A stretch of 64,000 nt of DNA from Aquibium sp. ELW1220 (GCF_030398385.1 NZ_JAOAOQ010000021.1:675-64674), one strand, 5' to 3'. Positions 8,364-18,177 are shown, counted from the first letter of the stretch. Made by a program: numbers and translations. Notes: generated by a model not told the origin, from the sequence alone.

Positions 8364-8993
8364 TCATTGGCGCCGGCGCAACCGGGTCGGCTTCTCGCTG
8401 AAGATGCGCATCGCCTCGTCTATCCGCTCGGCTTCGCTCTGGTCCGGCCAGCGACGCGCCCGCGCGGCGGAGCGCTCGGCCCATTCGTCGGCGAGATCGG
8501 CGAAGGAAACGAGGAAGTCGTAGACCATCGAGCGGGTGAGCACGTGGTGCTGGAACGCCGCCGTCCCTTCCCGATAAGCGCCGCCGACGCGGTCGGCCGC
8601 CTCGAACATCTCCGACAGGTTGTCCCGAACCTGCTCCAGCGTCTCGACGAGATGCTCGGGCTTGCCGAGCGGGGACAGGAACACGCGCAGCAGCGCCTCG
8701 AACTCCAGGTTCGGGCCTTTCGCGGCCTCGGGCTCGGCCAGCCAGCGGTCCAGTTCGCGCCGGCCGTCCGCGGTGATCGCATAGACGGTGCGGGCGCGCT
8801 TGCCGATCATCTGCCGGCTCGCGCTGGCGAGTCCGTAGCCCACCAGCCGCTTCGGCTCGGCATAGACCTGGCTTTCTGCGCGCGAGAAGAAGAAGTGCAC
8901 GTTGGAGCGCATCTGCTGCGCGAGGTCGTACATCGTCCAGGGCTGGAGGGCGAGGTGGCCGAGAATGGCATAGGAGGTCGTGGTCAGGTTCAT
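8364..8993 (-). CDS. PadR-family transcriptional regulator
   Basis: A 209-residue regulator: N-terminal winged helix (SYAILGHLALQPWTMYDLAQQM, then LVGYGLAS and YAITADGRREL, residues 6-85) and a C-terminal helical dimerisation domain (about 95-185), the layout of PadR subfamily 1. Such proteins repress neighbouring genes and are released by small aromatic or lipophilic ligands. It is divergent from the alpha/beta hydrolase gene at 9062, and the 68-base gap contains two near-identical palindromes that are its likely operators, so it probably represses both itself and the hydrolase. Confidence 0.88.
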   Translation of the reverse strand: MNLTTTSYAILGHLALQPWTMYDLAQQMRSNVHFFFSRAESQVYAEPKRLVGYGLASASRQMIGKRARTVYAITADGRRELDRWLAEPEAAKGPNLEFEALLRVFLSPLGKPEHLVETLEQVRDNLSEMFEAADRVGGAYREGTAAFQHHVLTRSMVYDFLVSFADLADEWAERSAARARRWPDQSEAERIDEAMRIFSEKPTRLRRRQ

Positions 8994-9001
8994 GCGCCCC
9001 G

Positions 9002-9043
9002 TTTACTCCGGATCGGAGTAAATATATACTCCGGACCGGAGTA
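9002..9043. promoter_or_regulatory. Tandem palindromic PadR operator
   Basis: Two copies of TACTCCGGAYCGGAGTA lie at 9004-9020 and 9027-9043 with centres 23 bases apart, about two helical turns. The first extends to arms TTTACTCC/GGAGTAAA (9002-9022). The pair sits between the divergent padR and hydrolase starts, leaving no room for a promoter that would not overlap it. Confidence 0.85.
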
Positions 9044-9061
9044 AAATCAGGGGAAACCGAC

Positions 9062-9775
9062 ATGACCGAACCGACCTTCCTTCTCGTCCATGGCTCGTGG
9101 CACGGGCCCTGGTGCTGGGACGCTTTGCGCGCGGCACTGGCGAAGCGCGACGTGACGTCCGAGGCCGTCGCGCTGCCGAGCTGCGGCGCCGACCCGTCCG
9201 CACTCGGCGGGTTCTTCGACGACGCGGCGGCGGTGAGCGCTGCGGCGGCGGCGATCGCCGGCGAGGTGATCGTGCTCGGCCATTCCTATGGCGGAGCGGC
9301 CATCAGCGAGGCTGCATACGGGCCGAACGTGAAGCGTCTCGTCTATGTCGGCGCCTTCATGCCGGATGCCGGCCGCTCCAGCGTGTCCTATCTGCCGCCC
9401 GGGCCGCTCGCGCCCTACATCGGCCTGCGCGACGACGGCACGATGGAGGTGCCGGCCGGTCAGGCCGTCCCATCGTTCTACCACGACTGCGCACCGGACG
9501 TGGCGGCCGCCGCCGAGGCGCGGCTCTGTCTTCAGTCGCAGGCGGTTCTCGGACCCTCGGCCACCCGCGCCGCCTGGCGCGAGATTCCCTCGACCTACGT
9601 GGTGACGACGCTCGACCAGGCCCTGCCGGCCGACTTCCAGCGCATGTTCGCGGCCCAGGCCACCGAGACGGTCGACTTCGAAGCCTCGCACTCGCCGTTC
9701 CTGTCGCGGCCGGACGATTTCGCCAATCTTCTTGTGCGGATCGCGTCTGCCGTACCGGCGCGCGAAACCGCCTGA
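9062..9775 (+). CDS. Alpha/beta hydrolase under PadR control
   Basis: A 237-residue serine hydrolase. It starts with the strand FLLVHGSWHGPWCWD carrying the oxyanion-side HG motif, followed by the nucleophile elbow GHSYGG (about residues 73-78) and a late His in FEASHSPFLSRPDDFA. This pattern matches the compact EstA/pnbA-like and methylesterase-type alpha/beta hydrolases that act on small esters or amides. It is cytoplasmic. The divergent PadR regulator and double operator imply that its substrate, or a related toxic compound, induces it. The specific substrate cannot be read from the sequence. Confidence 0.85.
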   Translation: MTEPTFLLVHGSWHGPWCWDALRAALAKRDVTSEAVALPSCGADPSALGGFFDDAAAVSAAAAAIAGEVIVLGHSYGGAAISEAAYGPNVKRLVYVGAFMPDAGRSSVSYLPPGPLAPYIGLRDDGTMEVPAGQAVPSFYHDCAPDVAAAAEARLCLQSQAVLGPSATRAAWREIPSTYVVTTLDQALPADFQRMFAAQATETVDFEASHSPFLSRPDDFANLLVRIASAVPARETA

Positions 9776-9937
9776 ATGCTGCACTGCGGGATTTAATCCG
9801 AGGCTCGAAATAATTGACGACAAGCCCTCGCTTCTTCTGCTAACACTCCGCAACGGCGCCGGGCGCTGGTCCGACCAGTGCGCCGGGTGCCGGTCGGAAG
9901 CAAGATCCGGCCAAGCCGGACGGGAGGAGACGAAGCG

Positions 9938-11392
9938 ATGTATCTCGGGCTCGACCTCGGGACGTCGGGGGTCAAGGCGCTGCTGATGGACGGCACGCAG
10001 GCCGTCGTCGGCTCGGCCAATGGACATCTCGACGTCTCGCGTCCCCATGCCGGCTGGTCCGAGCAGGATCCGGCCGACTGGATCCGCGCGACGGAGGACG
10101 CGATTGTCGCGCTCAGGTCCGCCCATCCCGTCGAGTTCGCGGCGGTGCGCGGCATCGGCCTGTCGGGCCAGATGCATGGCGCGACCTTGCTCGATGCTTC
10201 CGACGCGGTGCTTCGGCCCTGCATCCTGTGGAACGATACGCGCAGTCATGTGGAAGCCGCACGGCTGGACGCCGACCCGCGATTTCGTTCGATCACCGGC
10301 AACATCGTTTTCCCGGGCTTCACGGCGCCCAAGCTCGCCTGGGTGAAGGCGAACGAGCCCGAGGTCTTTTCCCGCGTCGCGAAGGTGCTGCTGCCGAAGG
10401 ACTTTCTGCGGCTATGGCTGACGGGCGAGCACATTTCCGAAATGTCGGATTCGGCCGGCACCGCCTGGCTTGACGTCGCCAGCCGCCGTTGGTCGCCCGA
10501 ACTGCTCGCCGCCACCGATCTCGGCGAGGAGCACATGCCGGCGCTGGTGGAAGGCACCGCCCCCGGCGGCACCCTGCGCGGCGAACTCGCAGCCGCATGG
10601 GGCCTGTCCCGCGACGTGGTGGTGGCGGGCGGCGCCGGCGACAACGCGGCTTCGGCCTGCGGCATGGGCACTGTCGGACAGGGGCATGCCTTCGTCTCGC
10701 TCGGGACCTCGGGCGTGCTCTTCGCCGCGACCGACAGCTACCGGCCGAACCCGGCGAGCGCGGTCCACACCTTCTGCCACGCGCTGCCTTCGACCTGGCA
10801 CCAGATGGGCGTCATCCTGTCGGCGACGGATTGCCTGAACTGGCTGTCGCGCGTCACCGGAAAAACCGCAGCCGACCTGACAGGGATGCTGGGCGACAGG
10901 CTGAGCCCGCCATCGGGCGTGACCTTCCTGCCCTACCTGTCCGGAGAACGGACGCCGCACAACGATGCCGCTATCCGCGGCGCCTTCATCGGGCTCGGCC
11001 ATGAAACGGGCGCTGAGGCGATGACGCAAGCGGTGCTCGAGGGCGTCGCCTTCGCGCTCGCCGACAATCTCGCGGCGCTGAAGGCCGCAGGCACGACGCT
11101 TGCCCGCGTCACCGCCATCGGCGGCGGTTCGCGCTCGCGCGTCTGGCTGAAGGCGATCGCGACCGCGCTGCGGATGCCGGTCGACCTGCCGGCCGACGGC
11201 GATTTCGGCGCTGCCTTCGGCGCGGCGCGGCTCGGCCTGATCGCGGCCACCGGCGCCGATCCGCTCGCGGTCTGCACCGCGCCGGCGACGGCCGAAACGA
11301 TCGAGCCGGAGACCGGGCTCGAAGCCGCCTATGCCGAGGCCTATGGGCGCTTCCGCGCGCTCTACCCGGCGATCCGTACCGCGACGACCTGA
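9938..11392 (+). CDS. xylB: Xylulokinase
   Basis: A 484-residue FGGY-family sugar kinase. The N terminus [18 protein letters not shown] is the phosphate-binding motif, [11 protein letters not shown] and the strand CILWNDTRS follow, and the C-terminal ATP domain contains [13 protein letters not shown] and [16 protein letters not shown]. These match xylulokinase (D-xylulose to D-xylulose 5-phosphate, cytoplasm), and xylA follows after 65 bases. The start at 9938 has the site GGGAGGAG; the in-frame ATG 20 codons upstream is not conserved in this family. The promoter is probably in the 162-base gap upstream, where a weak TTGACG word lies at 9814. Confidence 0.94.
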   Translation: MYLGLDLGTSGVKALLMDGTQAVVGSANGHLDVSRPHAGWSEQDPADWIRATEDAIVALRSAHPVEFAAVRGIGLSGQMHGATLLDASDAVLRPCILWNDTRSHVEAARLDADPRFRSITGNIVFPGFTAPKLAWVKANEPEVFSRVAKVLLPKDFLRLWLTGEHISEMSDSAGTAWLDVASRRWSPELLAATDLGEEHMPALVEGTAPGGTLRGELAAAWGLSRDVVVAGGAGDNAASACGMGTVGQGHAFVSLGTSGVLFAATDSYRPNPASAVHTFCHALPSTWHQMGVILSATDCLNWLSRVTGKTAADLTGMLGDRLSPPSGVTFLPYLSGERTPHNDAAIRGAFIGLGHETGAEAMTQAVLEGVAFALADNLAALKAAGTTLARVTAIGGGSRSRVWLKAIATALRMPVDLPADGDFGAAFGAARLGLIAATGADPLAVCTAPATAETIEPETGLEAAYAEAYGRFRALYPAIRTATT

Positions 11393-11457
11393 TCGACCCA
11401 TCCCGAAGCCAAGACCGCCGTCACGGGCGGGACGCCTGCCACGAAAGGAACATAGCC

Positions 11458-12783
11458 ATGAGCACCGGTTTCTTCGGCGACATCGCCAAAATCCAGTACG
11501 AAGGCCCCGACAGCACCAATCCGCTCGCCTACCGCTTCTACAATCCCGACGAGATGGTCGCCGGCAAGCGGATGGAGGACCATCTGCGCTTCGCCATCGC
11601 CTACTGGCACTCCTTCGCATGGCCGGGCGGCGACCCGTTCGGCGGCCAGACCTTCGATCGCCCGTGGTTCCCGAAAGCCGGCGGCGCGGACACGATGGAC
11701 CTCGCCCGGCTCAAGGCCGACGTCGCCTTCGAGATGTTCTCGGCGCTGGGCACGCCGTTCTTCTGCTTCCATGACGCCGACGTGCGCCCCGAGGGCGATA
11801 CGCTGAAGGAGAGCATCGCCCGCCTCGATTCGATCGGCGACTACTTCGCCGGCAAGATGGAAGAGACCGGCATCAGGCTGCTCTGGGGTACGGCGAACCT
11901 GTTTTCGCACCGCCGCTACATGGCGGGTGCTGCGACCAACCCCGACCCGGACGTCTTCGCCTACGCCGCTGCCACGGTGAAGAGCTGCATCGACGTGACC
12001 AAGCGTCTCGGCGGCGCCAACTACGTGCTGTGGGGCGGCCGCGAGGGCTACGAGACGCTGCTCAACACCGACCTGAAGCGCGAGCGGGCGCAGGCCGGCC
12101 GCTTCCTGTCGATGGTGGTCGAGTACAAGCACCGCATCGGCTTTTCCGGCACGATCCTGATCGAGCCCAAGCCGCAGGAGCCGACCAAGCACCAGTACGA
12201 CTACGACGTCGCCACCGTCTACGGCTTCCTCAAGGAGTACGGGCTGGAAAACGAGGTGAAGGTCAACATCGAGCAGGGCCATGCGATCCTCGCCGGCCAT
12301 TCCTTCGAGCACGAGCTTGCGCTCGCATCCTCGCTCGGCATTTTCGGCTCGATCGACATGAACCGCAACGACTACCAGTCCGGCTGGGACACCGACCAGT
12401 TCCCCAACAACGTCCCGGAAATGGCGCTCGCGTTCTACGAGGTGCTGCGCGCCGGCGGCTTCACCACCGGCGGCACCAATTTCGACGCCAAGCTGCGCCG
12501 CCAGTCGCTCGACCCGCAGGATCTGCTGATCGCCCATATCGGCGGCATCGACTGCTGCGCCCGCGGCCTCAAGGCGGCGGCCCGGATGATCGAGGACAAG
12601 GCGCTGTCGGGTCCGCTCGAAGCGCGCTACGCCGGCTGGGACGAGGCCGAGGCGAAGGCCATGCTGACGGGCGGGCGCACGCTGGAGCAGATCTCCGAGC
12701 GCGTGCTGTCCTCCGGCATCGAGCCGCAGCCGAAGTCCGGCCGGCAGGAATACCTGGAAAACGTCGTCAACCGCTACGTCTGA
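11458..12783 (+). CDS. xylA: Xylose isomerase
   Basis: A 441-residue xylose isomerase of the class II (about 440-residue) type, with N-terminal extension and the family motifs [90 protein letters not shown] and [10 protein letters not shown], which carry the catalytic His, the metal-binding Glu and Asp residues and the substrate Lys. It converts D-xylose to D-xylulose, the substrate of the upstream kinase. The site GAAAGGAA precedes the ATG. A GC-rich hairpin with a short T run lies just after the gene. Confidence 0.97.
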   Translation: MSTGFFGDIAKIQYEGPDSTNPLAYRFYNPDEMVAGKRMEDHLRFAIAYWHSFAWPGGDPFGGQTFDRPWFPKAGGADTMDLARLKADVAFEMFSALGTPFFCFHDADVRPEGDTLKESIARLDSIGDYFAGKMEETGIRLLWGTANLFSHRRYMAGAATNPDPDVFAYAAATVKSCIDVTKRLGGANYVLWGGREGYETLLNTDLKRERAQAGRFLSMVVEYKHRIGFSGTILIEPKPQEPTKHQYDYDVATVYGFLKEYGLENEVKVNIEQGHAILAGHSFEHELALASSLGIFGSIDMNRNDYQSGWDTDQFPNNVPEMALAFYEVLRAGGFTTGGTNFDAKLRRQSLDPQDLLIAHIGGIDCCARGLKAAARMIEDKALSGPLEARYAGWDEAEAKAMLTGGRTLEQISERVLSSGIEPQPKSGRQEYLENVVNRYV

Positions 12784-12808
12784 CGCCGTCCCGGTCGAGG
12801 ATGAACGA

Positions 12809-12837
12809 CGGCCGGCGCGGCGACGCGCCGGCCGTTT
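12809..12837 (+). terminator. Likely terminator after xylA
   Basis: CGGCCGGCGCG (12809-12819) pairs perfectly with CGCGCCGGCCG (12824-12834) across a GCGA tetraloop, followed by TTTGCAATAAA. The T run is short, so termination may be partial. Confidence 0.6.
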
Positions 12838-12910
12838 GCAATAAATCCGTCATTTCGCCGACGTAAGGATCGTGCCGCAATTGGACGCGGCACGAAGGCG
12901 AGGGGTGACG

Positions 12911-13831
12911 ATGGACGACGCAAAGCGGGATGCCGGAGCGCTGGACTGGCTCGAGGCGGAGCTGGCCGACACCTTCGACGAAGACATCGAACTCGAGCTG
13001 TCCGAGCCGGCGCTGTCGCTCGAACTGCGCAAGATCTACAAGAAGGCGCATCCGCAGACCATCGACCGGCAGGTCTACTACCGCGAGCTGATCCGCCTGC
13101 AGTCGGAGCTGATCAAGCTGCAGGACTGGGTCGCGCATCACAAGAGGAAGGTGGTGGTGGTCTTCGAGGGTCGCGACTCCGCCGGCAAGGGCGGCGTGAT
13201 CAAGCGCATCAGCCAGCGGCTCAACCCGCGCATCTGCCGCGTCGTCGCGCTTCCCGCGCCGACCGACCGCGAGAAGACGCAGTGGTATTTCCAGCGCTAC
13301 GTGCCGCATCTGCCGGCGGGCGGCGAAATCGTGCTGTTCGACCGCTCCTGGTACAACCGCGCCGGCGTCGAGCGGGTGATGGGCTTCGCCTCGCCCGACC
13401 AGGTCGAGGAGTTCTTCCGCGACGTGCCGGAGTTCGAGCGCATGCTCGTGCGGTCGGGCATCATCCTGGTGAAGTACTGGTTCTCCATCACCGATCAGGA
13501 GCAGCAGATGCGTTTCATGATGCGCATCCACGACCCGATGAAGCAGTGGAAGCTGTCGCCGATGGATCTCCAGTCGCGGGTGCGGTGGGAACACTACACC
13601 AAGGCCAAGGAGGAGATGTTTTCCCGCACCAACATTCCCGAGGCGCAATGGTACATCGTCGAGGGCAACGACAAGAAGCGGGCGCGGCTGAACTGCATCG
13701 ACCACCTGCTCGCCCAGATCCCCTACGAGCCGGTGCCGCACGAGGAGATCGCGCTGCCCGAGCGCGTCTTCAACCCGGACTACGAGCGGGCGACCCTGCC
13801 GCCGGAGCTCTATGTGCCGCAGAAGTACTGA
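12911..13831 (+). CDS. ppk2: Polyphosphate kinase 2
   Basis: A 306-residue PPK2-family enzyme, which uses polyphosphate to phosphorylate nucleotides (or the reverse) in the cytoplasm. The Walker A motif FEGRDSAGKGG (about residues 92-102), the lid region NPRICRVVALPAPTDREKTQWYFQRY and the Walker B motif FDRSWYNRAGVERVMGF are all intact; the length fits class I PPK2. The start at 12911 is preceded by GGCGAGGGG. It stands alone between the xyl genes and the polyol dehydrogenase and is probably a housekeeping gene that is not part of the sugar pathway. Confidence 0.95.
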   Translation: MDDAKRDAGALDWLEAELADTFDEDIELELSEPALSLELRKIYKKAHPQTIDRQVYYRELIRLQSELIKLQDWVAHHKRKVVVVFEGRDSAGKGGVIKRISQRLNPRICRVVALPAPTDREKTQWYFQRYVPHLPAGGEIVLFDRSWYNRAGVERVMGFASPDQVEEFFRDVPEFERMLVRSGIILVKYWFSITDQEQQMRFMMRIHDPMKQWKLSPMDLQSRVRWEHYTKAKEEMFSRTNIPEAQWYIVEGNDKKRARLNCIDHLLAQIPYEPVPHEEIALPERVFNPDYERATLPPELYVPQKY

Positions 13832-13979
13832 CGCGCGCGGCGGTCGTGCCGCCGGCTTGCCCGCCGGCCGGCGACTGGACTACACCTGACGCGGGCCGCC
13901 GGACGCATGGCGGCCTCGACCGCTCGCCAGTGTCGGCGCCGCGGGGGCAGGCAACCAGGCACGACCGGGCAGGAGACGC

Positions 13980-15461
13980 ATGACAGACCGCCTTACCACG
14001 ACCGCCGGCCTCCCCGAGGCCGTCGCCGTCCCCGCCTACGACCGCGACAGGGCGCGCGCCGGCATCGTCCATCTCGGCACCGGCGCTTTTCACAAGGCGC
14101 ATCAGGCGGCCTACACCGATGGAGCCATGGCCGCGTCCGGCGGCGACTGGATGATCACCGGCGTCAGCCTGCGCTCGGCAGACGTGGCCGACGCGCTGAA
14201 CCCGCAGAACGGGCTCTACACGCTTCTCGTCCGTGGACCCGAGGGGGTGTTCCCGCGCGTCATCGGCTCGGTGCGCGAGGTGCTGGTGGCGCCGCGGGGG
14301 CCGGAGCAGGTGATCCAGGCCCTGGCGCGCGAGGAGACGCGGATCGTCAGCCTGACCATCACCGAGAAGGGCTACGGGCTCGACCCCCGTACCGGCGGGC
14401 TCGACCGGGAGCATCCGGCCATCGCTGCGGACCTGAACGATCCACGGCGCACCGTCAGCGCACTCGGCTTCATCGTGGCGGGGCTGCGGCTGCGCATGAT
14501 GAAGGACTACGCGCCTTTCACGGTGATGAGCTGCGACAACCTGCCCAACAACGGTCGGGTGCTCAAGCGGCTGGTGCTGGAGTTCGCCGAGGCGCGCGAT
14601 CCGAAGATGGCGGCCTGGATCCGCGACCGCGTGACGTTTCCCTCGACCATGGTCGACCGCATCACGCCTGCGAGCACGGCGCAGACCTTCGCCGACGTCG
14701 AACGCCTGATCGGACGCACGGATCTCGCCGCCGTCGAGACGGAGCCGTTCACGCAGTGGATCGTCGAGGATGATTTCGTGTCGGGCCGACCGGACTGGGA
14801 GGCGGCCGGCGCCGTCTTCGTGACCGACGTCGCGCCCTACGAGAAGATGAAGCTGCGCATGCTCAACGGCGCGCATTCGACGCTCGCCTATGCCGGCTAT
14901 CTCGCGGGGCATGCCTTCGTGCGCGACGTCATGGGCGACGCCGATCTCGTGGCGATCATCGAGCGGCACATGGCGGCGGCCGCGGCGACGCTGGAACCCG
15001 TTCCCGGAATCGACCTCGCGGACTACGCGCGCGACCTGCGCGCCCGCTTCTCGAACCCAGCCATCGCGCACCAGACCTACCAGATCGCCATGGACGGGAC
15101 GCAGAAGCTGCCGCAGCGGCTGCTCGAACCGGCGCTGGCGGCGCTGGAGCGCGGCCAGTCGCTCGATCCCTTCGCCTTTTCCGTCGCCGCGTGGATGCGC
15201 TATGCCGTGGGCCGAAGGGACGACGGCGAGAGCTTCGCGCTGCGCGATCCGCGCGAGGCGGACATCAGGGCGGCCGTTGAGGGTGCGGCGCGCGACGGCC
15301 ACGCGCTGACTGCGGCGCTGCTGGCGCTGCCCGGGCTGTTCCCGGCGCGTCTCGTCGAGACGACCGGCTTCACTGCCGCCGTTTCCGGCAGGCTGGACAC
15401 GATGCTGGCGCAGGGCATGCCCGCGGCAATCGCCGCCGAGGCCGCATCGTGCCGCGCCTGA
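13980..15461 (+). CDS. Mannitol/D-arabinitol dehydrogenase-family polyol dehydrogenase
   Basis: A 493-residue member of the long-chain mannitol dehydrogenase family (mannitol 2-dehydrogenase, D-arabinitol 4-dehydrogenase, fructuronate reductase). The Rossmann-like N terminus IVHLGTGAFHKAHQA, the strand TVMSCDNLPNNG, and the catalytic helix KMKLRMLNGAHS with the conserved Lys at residue 291 are present. It oxidises a polyol to a ketose with NAD. The neighbouring xylB would accept D-xylulose made from D-arabinitol, making a DalD-like role attractive, but mannitol or sorbitol cannot be excluded. It is separated by 160 bases from the ABC transporter operon. Confidence 0.82.
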   Translation: MTDRLTTTAGLPEAVAVPAYDRDRARAGIVHLGTGAFHKAHQAAYTDGAMAASGGDWMITGVSLRSADVADALNPQNGLYTLLVRGPEGVFPRVIGSVREVLVAPRGPEQVIQALAREETRIVSLTITEKGYGLDPRTGGLDREHPAIAADLNDPRRTVSALGFIVAGLRLRMMKDYAPFTVMSCDNLPNNGRVLKRLVLEFAEARDPKMAAWIRDRVTFPSTMVDRITPASTAQTFADVERLIGRTDLAAVETEPFTQWIVEDDFVSGRPDWEAAGAVFVTDVAPYEKMKLRMLNGAHSTLAYAGYLAGHAFVRDVMGDADLVAIIERHMAAAAATLEPVPGIDLADYARDLRARFSNPAIAHQTYQIAMDGTQKLPQRLLEPALAALERGQSLDPFAFSVAAWMRYAVGRRDDGESFALRDPREADIRAAVEGAARDGHALTAALLALPGLFPARLVETTGFTAAVSGRLDTMLAQGMPAAIAAEAASCRA

Positions 15462-15521
15462 CGTTTGCCCGCAGGGCTTGCGGGTCCCGGCGAACCGGGC
15501 GCCAACGACGGACGCGTTCGA

Positions 15522-15550
15522 TTGACTCTTATATAAGATATAAGATACGT
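15522..15550 (+). promoter_or_regulatory. Candidate promoter with embedded palindrome upstream of the sugar ABC operon
   Basis: An AT-rich island stands out in very GC-rich DNA. TTGACT (15522-15527) could serve as a -35 element, and 17 bases later lies a weak -10-like word ATACGT. The spacer between them is the perfect palindrome CTTATATAAG (15528-15537) running into a tandem repeat of ATAAGAT. A repressor bound here would block the promoter. The cognate regulator is not encoded in the sugar block. Confidence 0.5.
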
Positions 15551-15621
15551 TTTTAGATGGCATTTTGACATTGGCAGTCCAGACGTCCAGTCTATCAAAT
15601 GTCCTGAATGGGAGGAGAACC

Positions 15622-16893
15622 ATGAAGACCCGTATCCTGCTTTCCGGCATCGCCTTTGCCGCGATGACCGCCGCCGTACCCGCCAGCGCCGCCGAACTCC
15701 GCTTCGCCTGCTATCAGGACGGCGTGGAGTGCGACGCCTGGGCGGAAGCCTTCAAGACCTTCGAGGCCGAAAACGCCGGTACCACCGTCGTCGTCGACAT
15801 CGTGCCCTACAAGTCGATCGTCGAGGGCCTGCCGCTGCAGCTCGCTTCCGGCGAAGGGCCGGACCTCGCCCGCGTTACCGATCTCGGCGGTCTCGCCCGC
15901 TACATGCTCGACGTGACGCCCCATGTTTCCGATGCCGCCAGGATCGAGGAACAGTATGGGCGCACGCTCGCCTGGACGCGGGTGAATTCGCCCGACGACA
16001 AGGGCATCTACGCCATCATGGACCAGCAGACCGCGACCGGTCCCTTCATCAACACCACCCTGTTCGAGCAGGCCGGCGTTGCCATCCCCGGCAAGGGCGC
16101 GACCTATGCCGAATGGGCAGCCGCAGCCAAGGAAGTGGCCGAGAAGACGCAGACGCCTTATGCGGTGGCGATGGACCGCACCGGCCATCGCTTCGCCGGT
16201 CCGGCGATCTCCTACGGCGCGAAGTATTTCGACGCCGACGGCAACCCGATCACGGTCGACGACGGCTATCGCGCCTTCGCCGAGCAGTTCGTGGCCTGGA
16301 ACAACGACGGCACCGTGGCCAAGGAAGTCTGGGCCGGCGCCGGCGGCGCGACCTACCAGGACGCGGCCAAGGAATTCACCAACGGTTCTCTGGTGATGTA
16401 CATCTCGGGCTCCTGGCAGATCGGCCGCTTCGGCCGCGACGTCGGCGATGCGTTCGACTGGCAGGCGGTGCCGGCGCCCTGCGGCCCCGGCGGCTGCACC
16501 GGCATCCCGGGCGGCGCGGCGATCGCGGCGTTCAAGCACACCAAGGCCCCGGAAGAGGCCGGCAAGCTCCTCGAGTTCATCTCGCGCGAGGACGTGCAGG
16601 CCAAGGTGCTCGCCAGGACCAAGAACATCCCGGCCAACCAGGCGCTGCAGGTGAAGGGCATCGAGTACCAGAACGCCACCGACGCGGAGAAGGCGGCGCT
16701 GACCACCTTCGCCAATGCGCTCGCTGACTTCTCGCCGGTCGCCTTCCAGTTCCAGGGCTACAAGAACAACCGCGCCATCATGAACGCGACGGTCACGCGC
16801 ATCACCCAGGCGATCGTGGGCGAATCCACGCTCGACGAGGCGCTGGCGCGCATCGACACGGACGTCAAGGAAGCGGTCGCGGCGGCGAAGTAA
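15622..16893 (+). CDS. Sugar ABC transporter substrate-binding protein (CUT1)
   Basis: A 423-residue periplasmic binding protein of the extracellular solute-binding family 1. A signal peptide is clear (MKTRILLSGIAFAAMTAAVPASA, cleaved before AELRF). The mature protein has the usual two-lobe pattern (GEGPDLARVTDLGGL; GSLVMYISGSWQIGRFG; GIPGGAAIAAFKHTKAPEEAGKLLEFI). The ligand is probably an oligosaccharide, glycoside or polyol, given the GH31 enzyme and polyol dehydrogenase nearby. GGGAGGAG precedes the ATG. A stable hairpin immediately after the stop may protect this message and favour excess binding protein. Confidence 0.92.
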   Translation: MKTRILLSGIAFAAMTAAVPASAAELRFACYQDGVECDAWAEAFKTFEAENAGTTVVVDIVPYKSIVEGLPLQLASGEGPDLARVTDLGGLARYMLDVTPHVSDAARIEEQYGRTLAWTRVNSPDDKGIYAIMDQQTATGPFINTTLFEQAGVAIPGKGATYAEWAAAAKEVAEKTQTPYAVAMDRTGHRFAGPAISYGAKYFDADGNPITVDDGYRAFAEQFVAWNNDGTVAKEVWAGAGGATYQDAAKEFTNGSLVMYISGSWQIGRFGRDVGDAFDWQAVPAPCGPGGCTGIPGGAAIAAFKHTKAPEEAGKLLEFISREDVQAKVLARTKNIPANQALQVKGIEYQNATDAEKAALTTFANALADFSPVAFQFQGYKNNRAIMNATVTRITQAIVGESTLDEALARIDTDVKEAVAAAK

Positions 16894-16921
16894 GCCGCCG
16901 GCAGCCAAGGCATCGGAGCCT

Positions 16922-16947
16922 CCTTCTCCCCGTCCGCGGGGAGAAGG
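16922..16947 (+). repeat. Palindromic hairpin between binding protein and permease genes
   Basis: CCTTCTCCCCG (16922-16932) pairs with CGGGGAGAAGG (16937-16947) across a 4-base loop. There is no T run, so it is not a strong terminator. It looks like a dispersed rhizobial palindrome and is well placed to stabilise the 3' end of the upstream message. Confidence 0.7.
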
Positions 16948-16982
16948 TTCCCGGACGGAGACAGCCAGGCGATGGGACGGCC

Positions 16983-17975
16983 ATGTTCGCACCGGTGACG
17001 ACAGCGGCCGCCTTTGTCTATCGGGGCGCCTTCGAACTCTTCGAGCGCCCGATGCTGGCGCTGCAGAAGATGACCGGCGCGCAGCGTATCGCCTGGGTGT
17101 TCCTGTTTCCGAACCTCCTGATCTTCAGCGCCTTCACCTTTCTGCCGATCATCCTCAATTTCTTCTACGCCACCACCGGCAGCGACCGCATCCTGCTCTC
17201 CGAGCGGCCCTATGTCGGCGCCGAGAATTTCGCCTCGCTGCTCGCCTGCGAGAACTATCTCGACCCCAACAGCTGCGGCCGCGACATCTTCTGGCGCGCC
17301 GTCCACAACACCGGCTGGTTCGTGGTGCTGCAGGTCGGCTTCATGATCCTGTTCTCGCTGGTCACGGCGCTGGTGCTCAACCGCGACATTCCCTTCCGCG
17401 GCTTCTTCCGCTCGGTCTTCTTCTATCCCGTGCTGCTCTCGCCCGTCGTGGTGGCGCTGATCTGGAAGTGGATCCTGCAGCGCTACGGCGTCTTGAACGC
17501 CACGCTGGAAGGCTGGCAGCTGCCCGTCGTCAACTGGCTGGTCGAGGCCGATTGGGCCTTCTTCTGGATCGTCTTCGTCTCGATCTGGGCCCACATGGGC
17601 TTCTACACGCTGATCCTGCTCGCCGGCCTGCAGGCGATCCCGTCGGACGTCTACGAGGCGGCCGAGATGGATGGCGCGTCGAAATGGCGGGTGTTCTCGA
17701 AGATCACCATGCCGCTCCTGATGCCCACCATGGTGGTCGTGATCGTGCTGTCGCTGATCCGTGCCGTGCAGGCCTTCGACGAGATTTTCGTCCTCACCGG
17801 CGGCGGCCCGGGCTCCGCGACGCTGCTCGTGCTGCAGTTCATCTACGAAACCGGCTTCGCCTTCCGGCCGCAGCTCTTCGGACTGGCCGCAGCCGCCTCG
17901 CTGCTGATGGCGGGCGTGCTCCTGGTGCTGACGCTGATGCAGCTCGCGGCGACGCGCAAGCAGGCGGAGGGGTAG
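16983..17975 (+). CDS. Sugar ABC transporter permease (first CUT1 permease)
   Basis: A 330-residue inner membrane permease with about six to eight hydrophobic segments, beginning WVFLFPNLLIFSAFTFLPIILNFFYATT in pieces, and the cytoplasmic EAA loop YEAAEMDGASKWRVFSKITMPLLMPT (about residues 223-248) that contacts the ATPase. It belongs to the MalF/UgpA group. It follows the binding protein gene by 89 bases and is separated from the second permease by a RIME-like element. Confidence 0.93.
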   Translation: MFAPVTTAAAFVYRGAFELFERPMLALQKMTGAQRIAWVFLFPNLLIFSAFTFLPIILNFFYATTGSDRILLSERPYVGAENFASLLACENYLDPNSCGRDIFWRAVHNTGWFVVLQVGFMILFSLVTALVLNRDIPFRGFFRSVFFYPVLLSPVVVALIWKWILQRYGVLNATLEGWQLPVVNWLVEADWAFFWIVFVSIWAHMGFYTLILLAGLQAIPSDVYEAAEMDGASKWRVFSKITMPLLMPTMVVVIVLSLIRAVQAFDEIFVLTGGGPGSATLLVLQFIYETGFAFRPQLFGLAAAASLLMAGVLLVLTLMQLAATRKQAEG

Positions 17976-18017
17976 GCATGGCCGATTGCTCCAACTCGGC
18001 AGAACTCGTGTTCCACG

Positions 18018-18177
18018 GCGCCCCCCTCTGGCCTGCCGGCCATCTCCCCCACGAGGGGGGAGATCGGCTGTCACCGGCGCCTTCGCCAGTCGTCGGCGGC
18101 GCAGGCCGCGCGCTGTCGGCGAAGCTGCTGATCTCCCCCCTCGTGGGGGAGATGGCCGGCAGGCCAGAGGGGGGCGC
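18018..18177. repeat. RIME-like palindromic element, copy 1 (GGCC subtype)
   Basis: A 160-base element with perfect 48-base inverted terminal arms (18018-18065 and 18130-18177) starting GCGCCCCCCTCTGGCCTG. Each arm itself folds into two hairpins, TGGCC/GGCCA and ATCTCCCCC/GGGGGAGAT. The core between the arms starts GGCTGTCACC. It resembles the Rhizobium-specific intergenic mosaic elements. It fills the gap between the two permease genes. Confidence 0.9.
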
